Assembly: GCF_963511525.1 (NCBI RefSeq)
Contig: NZ_CAUPIY010000008.1
Location: 46,107-110,106, forward strand
Source: Mobiluncus sp963511525
GTDB lineage: Bacteria; Actinomycetota; Actinomycetes; Actinomycetales; Actinomycetaceae
Reading direction: 5' to 3'
Length of the DNA: 64,000 nt
The notes below the pieces were generated by a model, which saw only the letters and a list, made by a program, of their open reading frames with translations, searched no databases and was not told the DNA's origin. Shown here piece after piece: positions 34,149 to 42,485 of this stretch (positions are counted from its first letter, which is position 1; each line of letters begins with the position of its first letter). The position numbers and the translations under genes were made by a program.

Positions 34149-34304
34149 GTGAGGAAAACTCGGTTACAACGTTACCCTCTGGCAGGGTAAAACCGGAATA
34201 GTAGCCCCTCAAAAATGAGTAATTTCGAGGAAATTCCTGGGTTTAGAGAAATTTGTGGGCTGAGAACTAACACTTTTAGGTCAATTGCCGCTATATTTTT
34301 GTAT

Positions 34305-34349
34305 GTAACGCGTGTTAAGTGTGGGACTAAAGTGGCTCCAGTAACGCGT
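34305..34349. repeat. Two direct GTAACGCGT repeats upstream of the HTH gene
   Basis: GTAACGCGT occurs at 34305-34313 and 34341-34349, the first continuing GTTAA. The pair is 36 bp apart start to start and lies just upstream of the helix-turn-helix gene, so it could be an autoregulatory site. Confidence 0.35.
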
Positions 34350-34373
34350 CTAGGTAATTTTAGGATGACGGGA

Positions 34374-34595
34374 ATGACTCAGAACCAGGCACCACGGTTC
34401 CTCACCGTAGCGGAAGTTGCGGATTTGTTGAGGGTCTCAAAGATGACTGTTTATCGCATGGTTCATGCTGGCGACCTTCCCGCCGTTCGTGTCAAGCGTT
34501 CGTTTCGGGTGCCGTTGAAGGCGGTCGAAGAGCTTTCCGCGTCAAACCTGGAAAACTGGATGGTTGGCAACGAGGACGAAGCTGTCGCGCAATAG
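34374..34595 (+). CDS. Excisionase-type helix-turn-helix DNA-binding protein
   Basis: This is a 73-residue MerR/excisionase-like single-domain protein: FLTVAEVADLLRVSKMTVYRM, then GDLPAVRVKRSFRVPLKAVEEL. It closely resembles the short HTH protein next to the AURKAIP1/bS22 gene in mycobacteria (Rv0500A type), and the same neighbour follows here. It is therefore a conserved chromosomal regulator rather than a phage excisionase. ATG 34374 has AGGA 8 nt upstream; ATG 34365 is in frame but too close to it. Two GTAACGCGT repeats precede it. Confidence 0.88.
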   Translation: MTQNQAPRFLTVAEVADLLRVSKMTVYRMVHAGDLPAVRVKRSFRVPLKAVEELSASNLENWMVGNEDEAVAQ

Positions 34596-34630
34596 TTTGT
34601 GACGTCGCCGCGAGTCTAGGCTCTTTCGTT

Positions 34631-34659
34631 TTGGCTAGGGTGTCTGAAAAGGGTAAACT
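34631..34659 (+). promoter_or_regulatory. Promoter of the bS22 gene
   Basis: TTGGCT (34631-34636) and TAAACT (34654-34659) are separated by exactly 17 bp. This is the best SigA-type promoter seen in the window. Confidence 0.65.
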
Positions 34660-34712
34660 TGTGGGGTTATTTGCTGCGCGACAGGCGGCAGCAGTTATTT
34701 TAGGAGGTCGGC

Positions 34713-34811
34713 GTGGGTTCCGTTATTAAGAAGCGTCGCAAGCGGATGGCGAAAAAGAAGCACCGCAAGTTGCTTCGTAAGACGCGTCATCAGCGTCGTA
34801 ACAAGAAGTAG
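34713..34811 (+). CDS. Small ribosomal protein bS22 (AURKAIP1/COX24-domain protein)
   Basis: This 32-residue, extremely basic peptide (MGSVIKKRRKRMAKKKHR at the start, RRNKK at the end) is of the type found on the 30S subunit in mycobacterial ribosome structures and named bS22. It starts with GTG 34713 behind AGGAGGT. A consensus promoter at 34631-34659 and an intrinsic terminator at 34818-34855 make it a short, probably highly expressed monocistron. It lies downstream of its usual HTH partner gene. Confidence 0.92.
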   Translation: MGSVIKKRRKRMAKKKHRKLLRKTRHQRRNKK

Positions 34812-34817
34812 ACGTCG

Positions 34818-34855
34818 GCGGGCTCGGATTTTACTCCGGGCCCGCGCACGTTTTT
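34818..34855 (+). terminator. Rho-independent terminator of the bS22 gene
   Basis: GCGGGCTCGGA (34818-34828) pairs over 11 positions, including one G-U, with TCCGGGCCCGC (34835-34845). TTTTT follows at 34851-34855. Confidence 0.8.
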
Positions 34856-34879
34856 CTGGGCGTCTCATCAACACTTCAG

Positions 34880-34885
34880 TAAGAT
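34880..34885 (+). promoter_or_regulatory. TANNNT -10 box of a probable leaderless transcript (HAD-IB gene)
   Basis: TAAGAT ends 6 nt before GTG 34892. No Shine-Dalgarno sequence is present. Confidence 0.5.
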
Positions 34886-34891
34886 TGATAC

Positions 34892-35719
34892 GTGGCGAAA
34901 ATCGCAGCTTTCTTTGATGTCGACGGCACCTTGATTCGCGGCGCCTCGACCTGGTACCTGGCCCGGGACTTGTACTCCCGCGGCTACTTCGGGCTGGATT
35001 TTTTTGTGTTTGCGGCTCGCCAGGCCCTGCTTTACGTCATTTTCGGAGAAAACATCCACCGTGTAGAGCAGGTGAAAAAACGGTCCCTGCAAATTATCGA
35101 AGGCAAACTGGAATCGGATTTGGCCCTGGTCGGCGAGGAACTTTATGACCGTTTCCTGCAGGAACGTCTGTTTCCGGGAGCCTTGGACATTATTCAAAAG
35201 CACCTTGACGCTGGGCACGATGTCTGGTTGGTTTCCGCCACCCCCCGAGAAATCGCCCAATCTATGGCACATCGCCTGGGCCTGACCGGGGCTTTGGGCA
35301 CGGTAGTGGAAGTCGATGAGTGGGGACGCTACACCGGAAAGATGCCGCAGTCTCTGATGCACGGCACCATGAAAGCCAAAGCGGTGCTGGAACTGTCTTG
35401 GGAACACGACTACGACCTGAAACAGTGCTACGCCTATTCCGACTCCATGTCCGACGAAAAGCTCTTTAACCTGGTCGGACACCCCCGCGTGGTCAATCCT
35501 GAACCGAAGTTACGCCGGATTGCCAAACGTCGGCACTGGCCGGTTTATGACTTTGCGCACCGCCGCCTGGATATTGCCATCAAGGTGCGCAGCCGCTACC
35601 TCCCCGCCATCACGATTGGTATCCTGTGGACCCTGCGCGTCCTCTGGAGATACGGGATTCGCCGGATTTTGCGCGCCTTGGGGCGGGTATTGCATTTCCT
35701 GTTTCCCTGGCGCCGCTAA
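34892..35719 (+). CDS. HAD-IB family phosphatase, SerB-like
   Basis: This 275-residue HAD-IB hydrolase has motif I FFDVDGTLIRG (residues 7-17), motif II WLVSATP, and motif IV YSDSMSDEKLF. It is related to phosphoserine phosphatase and the CicA/SerB1 group. The C-terminal 50 residues are basic with a hydrophobic segment (YLPAITIGILWTLRVLW), suggesting membrane association. The start is GTG 34892, with TAAGAT 6 nt upstream. It follows the HTH/bS22 pair, the same general neighbourhood as in mycobacteria. The substrate is uncertain. Confidence 0.88.
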   Translation: MAKIAAFFDVDGTLIRGASTWYLARDLYSRGYFGLDFFVFAARQALLYVIFGENIHRVEQVKKRSLQIIEGKLESDLALVGEELYDRFLQERLFPGALDIIQKHLDAGHDVWLVSATPREIAQSMAHRLGLTGALGTVVEVDEWGRYTGKMPQSLMHGTMKAKAVLELSWEHDYDLKQCYAYSDSMSDEKLFNLVGHPRVVNPEPKLRRIAKRRHWPVYDFAHRRLDIAIKVRSRYLPAITIGILWTLRVLWRYGIRRILRALGRVLHFLFPWRR

Positions 35720-35770
35720 CGGCCTAAAATCTGATAACCGCTGACCGTCAACCCCGAAAAGTGAGGAACC

Positions 35771-36448
35771 ATGGCTCTGACCACCGTCCACCTGATGCGC
35801 CACGGCGAAGTCGATAATCCCGAAGGGGTGCTGTACGAACGGCTTGACGGCTTTGGACTGACCGAGCGGGGCCGGGAAATGACGGCGCTGACGGCTCGCT
35901 GGCTGGCGGAGGAAAACCGCGATATTGCCATGATTATGTCCTCCCCGCTGCAACGCGCGCAGGAAAGCGCCGCCCCCGCGGCCGAAATTTTCCAGCTGCC
36001 CGTTTTCACCGATTCGCGTCTGACCGAGGCGGGCAACAAGCTGCGCGGGCAAAAGATTCACCGTTCCTCGCTGACCTTGGCCCACCCGCGATACTGGCCG
36101 CTGTATGTGGCACCCTGGCTACCGTCCTGGGGGGAACACTACCGAGATATCGCCCAGCGAATGTTTCGCGCGGTCGCCCACGCGAGAGCCCTGACTCCCC
36201 CGGGCCGGGAATCGCTGGTCGTTTCTCACCAGCTGCCGATTTGGACCCTGCGGCGTTTCGTGGAGGGAAAGTCCTTAGTGCACGATCCGCGGAAACGCGA
36301 GTGCGCCCTGGCCTCCGTGACCTCGTTTTATTTCGACAACGCCACCTTGATTGGCTTGCATTACGCCTCACCAGCGGAATCACTGGTGGCTCAGTCCCGT
36401 GACGTGACGCCGGGCAGTTCCAGTGCCGCGGTCAATACCGGTCACTGA
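35771..36448 (+). CDS. Histidine phosphatase (phosphoglycerate mutase-like) family protein
   Basis: This 225-residue branch-1 histidine phosphatase has the catalytic LMRHGEVDNP near the N-terminus, the second Arg in SSPLQRAQES, and the second His in VVSHQLPIW. It probably dephosphorylates a small metabolite or acts as a broad phosphatase, because the full mutase signature is not evident. ATG 35771 follows GTGAGGAACC. It lies about 50 bp after the HAD-IB gene and may be co-transcribed with it. Confidence 0.87.
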   Translation: MALTTVHLMRHGEVDNPEGVLYERLDGFGLTERGREMTALTARWLAEENRDIAMIMSSPLQRAQESAAPAAEIFQLPVFTDSRLTEAGNKLRGQKIHRSSLTLAHPRYWPLYVAPWLPSWGEHYRDIAQRMFRAVAHARALTPPGRESLVVSHQLPIWTLRRFVEGKSLVHDPRKRECALASVTSFYFDNATLIGLHYASPAESLVAQSRDVTPGSSSAAVNTGH

Positions 36449-36497
36449 TTCGCAAAATTGCGCGATTTCTGAAGCGCGGGTCGACGGGACGCACCTC

Positions 36498-38354
36498 TCA
36501 CACGTGCTTAAACTGGCTGTGATACAGCTGGTAGTAAGCGCCGCGTTGGGCCAGCAATTGTTCATGGTTGCCAGATTCCACTAGGCGGCCCTCGTCAATG
36601 ACCAGGATAATGTCCGCGCCGCGAATCGTGGAGAGCCGATGCGCGATGGTGAAGGTCGTTTTCCCGTGGCCCAGCCGCGACATCGCCTTGGCCAGCTGCA
36701 GTTCAGTGCGGGTATCAACCGCGGAAGTTGCCTCGTCCAGAATGAGGATAGATCGGTCGGCGTAAAAGGCTCGCGCTATGGTGAGGAGCTGTTTTTCCCC
36801 GGCTGACAGCGCCGTGGAATCGTTGTCAATCAACGTGTCGTATCCGGCCGGCAGGGCTTTCACCAGGGAGTCCAGTCCGGATTGAGTCGCTGCCAGTTGC
36901 ACCGCGGTCGGGTCCGGTGCGGGCTGGCCAAAGGCAATGTTGGCGCGAATCGTGTCGTCAATGAGCCACGGGTCTTGCGCCACCATGCCGATTTCGGCCC
37001 GCAGCCGCTCAATCGGAATTCGGCGGATGTCGAGGCCGCCCAGGGTGATGGTGCCGCTATCAGGGTCAACGTAGCGTTCCAACAGGTTCACTAGGGTGGT
37101 TTTGCCCGCTCCGGTGGGACCCACGATAGCGATGGATTGACCCTTTTCTACGGTCAGGTTCAGGTCTCGGATGACGGGTTTGCTGGCCACGTACGAGAAC
37201 GTCACGTTGTCGAACACGATGCGACCGTCCTGTAGCGCCGCGCCGCAGTCGGCCGTTCCCTCGTAACGTTCAGAAGTGGGGTCGGGTCCGCAGATGAGCG
37301 GGGCCACCCGATCGGTTTCGATTTCGGAATCGGTTTCGTCAATGAATCCGAACAGGCGCTCGGCGCTGGCCAGCGCGCTTTGCATCAGGTTCAAAATCTG
37401 CATGACCGCAGCCAGCGGCATAGAAAAGTTGCGCGAGTATTGAATAAATGCCTGGACTCCCCCGATGGTCATCATGCCGGACAGCACGAACCAAGCACCG
37501 ATTACCGCAACCAAAACAAAGGACAGGTTAGACACCAAAATCAGCATTGGCTGCATCAGCATGGAGATGAACTGGGCTTTGAAACTGGCTTGGGTGAACG
37601 TCTCATTTTCCCCCGCGAAACGTTGGGAATAGGTTGGTGCCAAACCGTGCAAGGTGAGGATTTGTTGCCCGGAGAAGGATTCCTCGACCAGGGTCGAGAC
37701 CACCCCGGTTTGGTCCCATTGTTGCTTAAAGTAGGGCTGGGACTTTTTCATGATGAACCCGGCCCCCGCCCCGACGATAGGCAAAATCAGCAGGGTCAAC
37801 AACGCCAGCCACGGGGAAATCACGAACATCATCACCGTGACCGCCACAATGGAAATGAGCGAGTCCAAGGCTCGCCCCAGAACCTGCTGCAGGGTCTGGG
37901 TGATGTTATCGACATCGTTAGTGGTGCGAGACACCAGGTCGCCCCGGTCGTGAGACTCCAGGTAAGACACGGACAGCCGGTTGACCTTATCGTTGGCGGC
38001 ATTTCGTAGCCGATAGCCCAAACGCTGCACCACCAGCCGGTTGATACGTTGCCCCAGGTAGCCCAAGATTGCGGCGACGATACTGAGGCCCAATGCCACC
38101 ACGAGGTTTTGTACCAGACGGTCCACTTTTCCGGCCAGAATGTTATCCGTGGCGAAACCGAGAATTGCGGGAACCAGGCTCATCGAGATGGTTCCAGCCA
38201 GAATCATGAAAAATTCCAGCCCGATTAATCCCAGGAAAGGCTTAAGCTCAACGAATAGCCGGCGCCAAGCCGCGCGGGCGTTGCGGGGCTTATCGTGCGG
38301 GTTGGGTGCCCCGTGCGGGCCCCGCCGAACAGAGCGTCTCTGATTTGGAGGCAT
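36498..38354 (-). CDS. ABC exporter half-transporter, consensus-site subunit (subunit B)
   Basis: This is a 618-residue half-transporter: six membrane helices (about 30-330) followed by an ATPase domain. Walker A GPTGAGKTT is near 411-419, the signature is LSAGEKQLL instead of LSGGQ, Walker B is ILILDEATS with the catalytic Glu, and the H-loop is AHRLS. The signature of this chain is degenerate while its Walker B is intact, the pattern of the catalytic partner in heterodimeric exporters such as TM287/288. Its ATG overlaps the partner's TAA by one base. It likely exports drugs, lipids or peptides. Confidence 0.92.
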   Translation of the reverse strand: MPPNQRRSVRRGPHGAPNPHDKPRNARAAWRRLFVELKPFLGLIGLEFFMILAGTISMSLVPAILGFATDNILAGKVDRLVQNLVVALGLSIVAAILGYLGQRINRLVVQRLGYRLRNAANDKVNRLSVSYLESHDRGDLVSRTTNDVDNITQTLQQVLGRALDSLISIVAVTVMMFVISPWLALLTLLILPIVGAGAGFIMKKSQPYFKQQWDQTGVVSTLVEESFSGQQILTLHGLAPTYSQRFAGENETFTQASFKAQFISMLMQPMLILVSNLSFVLVAVIGAWFVLSGMMTIGGVQAFIQYSRNFSMPLAAVMQILNLMQSALASAERLFGFIDETDSEIETDRVAPLICGPDPTSERYEGTADCGAALQDGRIVFDNVTFSYVASKPVIRDLNLTVEKGQSIAIVGPTGAGKTTLVNLLERYVDPDSGTITLGGLDIRRIPIERLRAEIGMVAQDPWLIDDTIRANIAFGQPAPDPTAVQLAATQSGLDSLVKALPAGYDTLIDNDSTALSAGEKQLLTIARAFYADRSILILDEATSAVDTRTELQLAKAMSRLGHGKTTFTIAHRLSTIRGADIILVIDEGRLVESGNHEQLLAQRGAYYQLYHSQFKHV

Positions 38355-40099
38355 TATGGCACCTCCTCCAAGGACAGCTGGGACTCCACGATTTCTTGGT
38401 AAGCTCCGCAGTCAGCCAACAGCTGCTCATGGGTTCCCAGACCCACCATCCGGCCCTCATCCAACACGATGATTTGATCTGCGTGACGCACCGAAGCGAT
38501 ACGCTGCGCCACAAAAATCAGGCTGACCGGCCCCTCCAAACTTTTGAGCTCGCCACGCAGCTTCGCCTCGGTAGCAAAATCCAGAGCCGAAAACGGATCA
38601 TCGAGAAACACCAGCGCAGAGCCCCGAAACAGGGCTCGTGCCACCGAAAGCCGCTGACGCTGCCCGCCGGAAAAATTCTTGCCCCCCGCACTAACCTCAG
38701 CGTCCAGGCCGCCGTCCAAGGCAGACACAAAGTCCCCGGCTTGTGCCCGACGCAACGCCACCCAGACCTTCTCACGTACCTCACCCGTGATTTGCGCCGT
38801 CTCCATCCCGGAAACGGTGGAGGCAATAGTGCCCGAGAACAGGTAGCTGTTTTGGGGAACGTAAGCGATGTGGCGGTGCCACTGGTGCAGGTCGAGGTCT
38901 CGCAAGTCCACACCGTTGACCGTAATCTGTCCGGCGGTGGGGTCCAAGGACCGCATCATCAGGCGCAAAAGGGAGGTTTTGCCGCTGCCGGTGGAGCCGA
39001 TGATGGCGGTGCTCTGGCCCGGCTCGATACGGAAGTTCAGGTCCTGCAGCAAAGACCGGCTGGCACCCGCAAAACCCACCGAAACTCCCTCGAAAGCCAA
39101 GGTAAACGGCTCTGCGGGGAAAGCCACAGGAGTGTGGGGTGTGCTGATTTCGGGAGGGGTCGAGATGACTTCAGACAAACGTTTGGCACACACCTCGGCA
39201 CGAGGCACCATCACGAACATGAACGAAGCCATCATGACCGCTCCGAGCAGCTGCATCAGGTAGGTCAGGAAAGCGACAATATCCCCGATTTCCATCTGGC
39301 CCGAAGAGTAGCGGCCCGCCCCGAACCAGATAACCCCTATCGAGGAGAGCATCACGATGAGCTGCACCGCGGGAATCATCAGTGCGAACAGGTTACCCAG
39401 GCGCAAAGCGACATCACGCAAATCCCGATTAGCGGTATCGAAACGTTCGTTCATGAACGTTTTGCGGCCAAAAGCCCGCACGATACGCACCCCGGAAAGC
39501 GCCTCGCGGATACGCGCCGCCACCGCGTCGATACGTTCCTGCTGAACTTTGAACAAAGGCGACATGAAGTGCATCAAGATACCCACCACCAGCAGCAGCA
39601 CCGGCACCGCCACCAGGAACAGCAAGGACAGCGGGGCGTCTAGAGACACCGCCATGATGACCGCGCCCACGCCCATTATGGGGGCTTGAATCATGATGAT
39701 GAAAGTCATCAGAATCACGCCTTGCACCTGGTTGATGTCGTTGGTGGCACGGGTAATCAGCGAGGCGGAACCGAAGCGGTGCATTTGGGACGAGCTGAAA
39801 GTCAATACCTGGTCATAGACCTTTTGGCGCACATCGCGACCAATCCACATGGCAATTCGACCGCTGAAATACGCCGAGACGACCATCCCGAGGGTCTGAA
39901 TGACGGTCGCGACCAGCATGATGCCACCGAGTTTCCAGATCAGGGCGAGGTTTTCGCTCACGATGCCGTCGTTGATGATGTCCGCGTTCAAAGTCGGCAA
40001 CCACAGGCTGGCTAAACATTGCACGACCTGGGCAATAATCACTATTACCAGGAAGGTCCAACGCCGCGGCATATGCTCTCGCCACAGCTTAAACAGCAT
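38354..40099 (-). CDS. ABC exporter half-transporter, degenerate-site subunit (subunit A)
   Basis: This is a 581-residue half-transporter with an N-terminal six-helix domain and a C-terminal ATPase. Walker A GSTGSGKTS is near 367, a proper FSGGQRQRLS signature lies near 478, Walker B is VFLDDPFSALD with Asp in place of the catalytic Glu, and the switch is AQRIAS with Gln in place of His. This chain therefore supplies the good signature for its partner's active site and forms the degenerate second site. It is the first gene of the pair. ATG 40099 lies at the promoter-proximal end of a two-gene operon. Confidence 0.92.
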   Translation of the reverse strand: MLFKLWREHMPRRWTFLVIVIIAQVVQCLASLWLPTLNADIINDGIVSENLALIWKLGGIMLVATVIQTLGMVVSAYFSGRIAMWIGRDVRQKVYDQVLTFSSSQMHRFGSASLITRATNDINQVQGVILMTFIIMIQAPIMGVGAVIMAVSLDAPLSLLFLVAVPVLLLVVGILMHFMSPLFKVQQERIDAVAARIREALSGVRIVRAFGRKTFMNERFDTANRDLRDVALRLGNLFALMIPAVQLIVMLSSIGVIWFGAGRYSSGQMEIGDIVAFLTYLMQLLGAVMMASFMFVMVPRAEVCAKRLSEVISTPPEISTPHTPVAFPAEPFTLAFEGVSVGFAGASRSLLQDLNFRIEPGQSTAIIGSTGSGKTSLLRLMMRSLDPTAGQITVNGVDLRDLDLHQWHRHIAYVPQNSYLFSGTIASTVSGMETAQITGEVREKVWVALRRAQAGDFVSALDGGLDAEVSAGGKNFSGGQRQRLSVARALFRGSALVFLDDPFSALDFATEAKLRGELKSLEGPVSLIFVAQRIASVRHADQIIVLDEGRMVGLGTHEQLLADCGAYQEIVESQLSLEEVP

Positions 40100-40298
40100 C
40101 AGGACCTCCGAGATTAGTTAAATAATTTAAAAACCAGTAGTCAGTTTGGCACAAATTCCTAGGGGACGCATAACTTCGCTTTTTCGCTGAAACTGGCATA
40201 CATTTCCCGAGGCTTGGGGCAAGAGCACCCCCGGACGGTTAGAATGAAAAGGTCACGTCACCGGGGAAGACCCCCGAGAAACGATTGAATAGGATTTT

Positions 40299-40706
40299 AT
40301 GAGCGAGAACGCCACATACGAACAAATGCTGGCCCAGATTGACCCCCGGATTGGGGTGGAGTACGTGTTCGCCAGCGTCACCGAGCTACCACCCGACGTG
40401 GAGCCGGTCGCGTTGATTCGCGAACCGGAAGGCATCACTATCGGGGTGACTTTGGAAGAAGCCGCCCGCGCCGGTCTCAGCACTGCGGACCCCTACACGA
40501 TTATTACCCTGTCAGCGCCGGGATCTTTGGACGTGGTGGGGTTGAACTCGGGGATTGCCCAAGTGCTGTCCTCCCGTTCCATTCCGGCAAACATTTTTTC
40601 AGGTATCTATCACACCCATATTTTTGTGCCGTCAAAACTGGCGGCCGAGGCTAAAGCCGTACTCGAAGATGTGTCCGGCCAAGCCAAAGCCTGGCTCAAT
40701 ATGTAA
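40299..40706 (+). CDS. ACT-domain-like protein
   Basis: This 135-residue protein resembles the small ACT/CASTOR-type regulatory domains (VEPVALIREPEGITIGVTLEEA, then DVVGLNSGIAQVLSSRSIPANI). ACT domains bind amino acids or other small ligands, and stand-alone members are mostly uncharacterised. ATG 40299 follows AGGATTTT. It precedes the DUF4921 gene by about 35 bp and is probably co-transcribed with it. No metabolic link was evident. Confidence 0.75.
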   Translation: MSENATYEQMLAQIDPRIGVEYVFASVTELPPDVEPVALIREPEGITIGVTLEEAARAGLSTADPYTIITLSAPGSLDVVGLNSGIAQVLSSRSIPANIFSGIYHTHIFVPSKLAAEAKAVLEDVSGQAKAWLNM

Positions 40707-40741
40707 GCCCGGGCGCCAACCCCAAAGGAATACTGTTCAGA

Positions 40742-42073
40742 ATGAAGGATAGAAACCCTCTCCTGCTGAATCCTGACCCGATGGTTCGGATGGCAGATGG
40801 CACCATCAAACAGCGCAACCCCCTGACCGGGACCCAAGTGTGGACGGTGACGGGCCGCGGGAACCGTCCCCACTCCCACCGGCGCGTTCTGCTCGACCGG
40901 CCACGACTGCTGCTTCCTTCCGAGTTCACCAACACCTGCGCCTTTTGCACGGACCGCTACTTCGACACCCCGCCGGAAAAATCCCGGCTGGTCAAAGGCT
41001 TAGACGCAAAGTTCCACAAAATCGAGGGCCTGCCCGCCGCCTCCATGCAAGACATGGTCGCGGAGTTTCGGCGAATTCCCAACCTTTTTGAGATTGTTTC
41101 CTACGATTACTGGCACGAAAACCACAACCACTACCCCACCGAGGCCCAAAACCGGCGCATGGCCGACTACCTGGCCTCCGCCGCGGGATACGACCACGTT
41201 TTGCACGTGGTAAAAATGCGCCTGGAGGCTTCCGGTGAGGACCATCCGGAAACTATTCCCGATGATGCCCTACTGCAATACGCCAACGGCCTGTTTGCCG
41301 GGGGGCACGACGTTATCGTGGCGCGACGTCACTACGTGGACGGGGCGACCCGGACGGATCAAAACGCTTCAGCCGGGACCTTGAGTGTTGCGGAACACCG
41401 TGCGTATATCGGCTACACCATCGCCGCCCTGAAAGATTTATACAACTTGAATCCCGCCGTGAAATACGTCACCGCTTTCCAGAATTGGTTGAAACCAGCC
41501 GGAGCGTCATTCGACCACCTGCATAAACAGCTGGTAGCGGTGGACGAATACGGGGTCCAGATTGAAGCCGAAGCGGCGCGCGTGGCAGCCAACCCGGCGA
41601 TTTATCGCCAAATCCTGCACTATGTGGGTCACCGGCAAATGATGATTCTGGGCAACGACTACGCGGTAGGGTTCGCCGACTTCGGTCACCGCTATCAGAC
41701 CATCGCGGTCTGGCCGCTGGGACCAGCGCTGCTGCCGTGGGAATACACTCGCGAACAGGTCGATGGGATTTCTGACGTGTTGCACGCGCTGCACTGCGCG
41801 GTCGGGCCCGCAGTACCCACCAACGAGGAGTGGTACCACCGACCTGTTGACCTCGACGTCCCTATGCGGTTCCGCATCCTGCTAAAACAACGCACCTCGA
41901 CCTTGGCGGGCTTTGAAGGCTCCACCCGAATCTACCTCAACTCGGTCGACCCGTGGACGCTGCGAGACGAAATGGTGACGCTGCTCGAGAAAAAACGCGA
42001 GCAAGGCCTCATCGCGCCCTCGCTGCGGCTGGGCAACGAATATCGTCTGCCAAAAAATCCCCTGGGGGAATAG
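40742..42073 (+). CDS. DUF4921 family protein, galactose-1-phosphate uridylyltransferase-like
   Basis: This 443-residue protein shares the HIT-like fold of GalT enzymes: a CAFC pair (possible metal site) around residue 66, and a late HLHKQLV with spaced histidines in the position of the HIT/GalT catalytic triad. The actinobacterial DUF4921 family is uncharacterised. A nucleotidyl transfer or hydrolysis role is inference. The gene starts at ATG 40742 behind AAAGGAATACTGTTCAGA, downstream of the ACT protein. Confidence 0.78.
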   Translation: MKDRNPLLLNPDPMVRMADGTIKQRNPLTGTQVWTVTGRGNRPHSHRRVLLDRPRLLLPSEFTNTCAFCTDRYFDTPPEKSRLVKGLDAKFHKIEGLPAASMQDMVAEFRRIPNLFEIVSYDYWHENHNHYPTEAQNRRMADYLASAAGYDHVLHVVKMRLEASGEDHPETIPDDALLQYANGLFAGGHDVIVARRHYVDGATRTDQNASAGTLSVAEHRAYIGYTIAALKDLYNLNPAVKYVTAFQNWLKPAGASFDHLHKQLVAVDEYGVQIEAEAARVAANPAIYRQILHYVGHRQMMILGNDYAVGFADFGHRYQTIAVWPLGPALLPWEYTREQVDGISDVLHALHCAVGPAVPTNEEWYHRPVDLDVPMRFRILLKQRTSTLAGFEGSTRIYLNSVDPWTLRDEMVTLLEKKREQGLIAPSLRLGNEYRLPKNPLGE

Positions 42074-42199
42074 CCCGCCCCGCGCGACCACACTGGCGAA
42101 ACCCGCGGCGGTACTCTCGACCGAACCGAGGCCTGACCCGATAACATGGAGGGGACACTGTTGTTTGGCGTAAACCTGACAGAGATTTAAGGAGAAAAC

Positions 42200-42463
42200 G
42201 TGGACATCGGACAAAAAGTTGTGAATGTGGCGGCTGTGGCCGCGGCCGGTCTGGTCAGCGACAATATCGTCAGGTTGGGATGGAGAATCGCCACCGGAGC
42301 CAATCCTCCCAAGGAGGACGACATCGAGGTCGGGTTGGCTCAAGCCATCGTTTTCGCGGTTCTTTCCGGGGTTTTGTTAGCCATTATCAGGCGTTTTACC
42401 GTGCGTACCGCCAGTCAGTGGTGGATAAACAAGCACAGCGAAGCCGGCATCGAACGCGTCTAG
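42200..42463 (+). CDS. DUF4235 small membrane protein
   Basis: This is an 87-residue actinobacterial DUF4235 protein. Two hydrophobic stretches are visible (VVNVAAVAAAGLVSDNIV near the start and AIVFAVLSGVLLAII near 50-65), joined by the family's characteristic TGANPPKEDD loop. It starts with GTG 42200 behind AGGAGAAAAC. The function of the family is unknown. Confidence 0.85.
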   Translation: MDIGQKVVNVAAVAAAGLVSDNIVRLGWRIATGANPPKEDDIEVGLAQAIVFAVLSGVLLAIIRRFTVRTASQWWINKHSEAGIERV

Positions 42464-42485
42464 GGGTGTCAGTTCGAGTCCGGGC

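Noticed and set aside
38306..39643. 445-codon plus-strand frame opposite the ABC exporter
   Set aside because: Antisense shadow, His/Gln-rich composition, no ribosome-binding site.
42471..42481. tRNA T-loop-like TTCGAGTCC
   Set aside because: Only 22 bp between two genes, with no acceptor, D or anticodon stem; chance.
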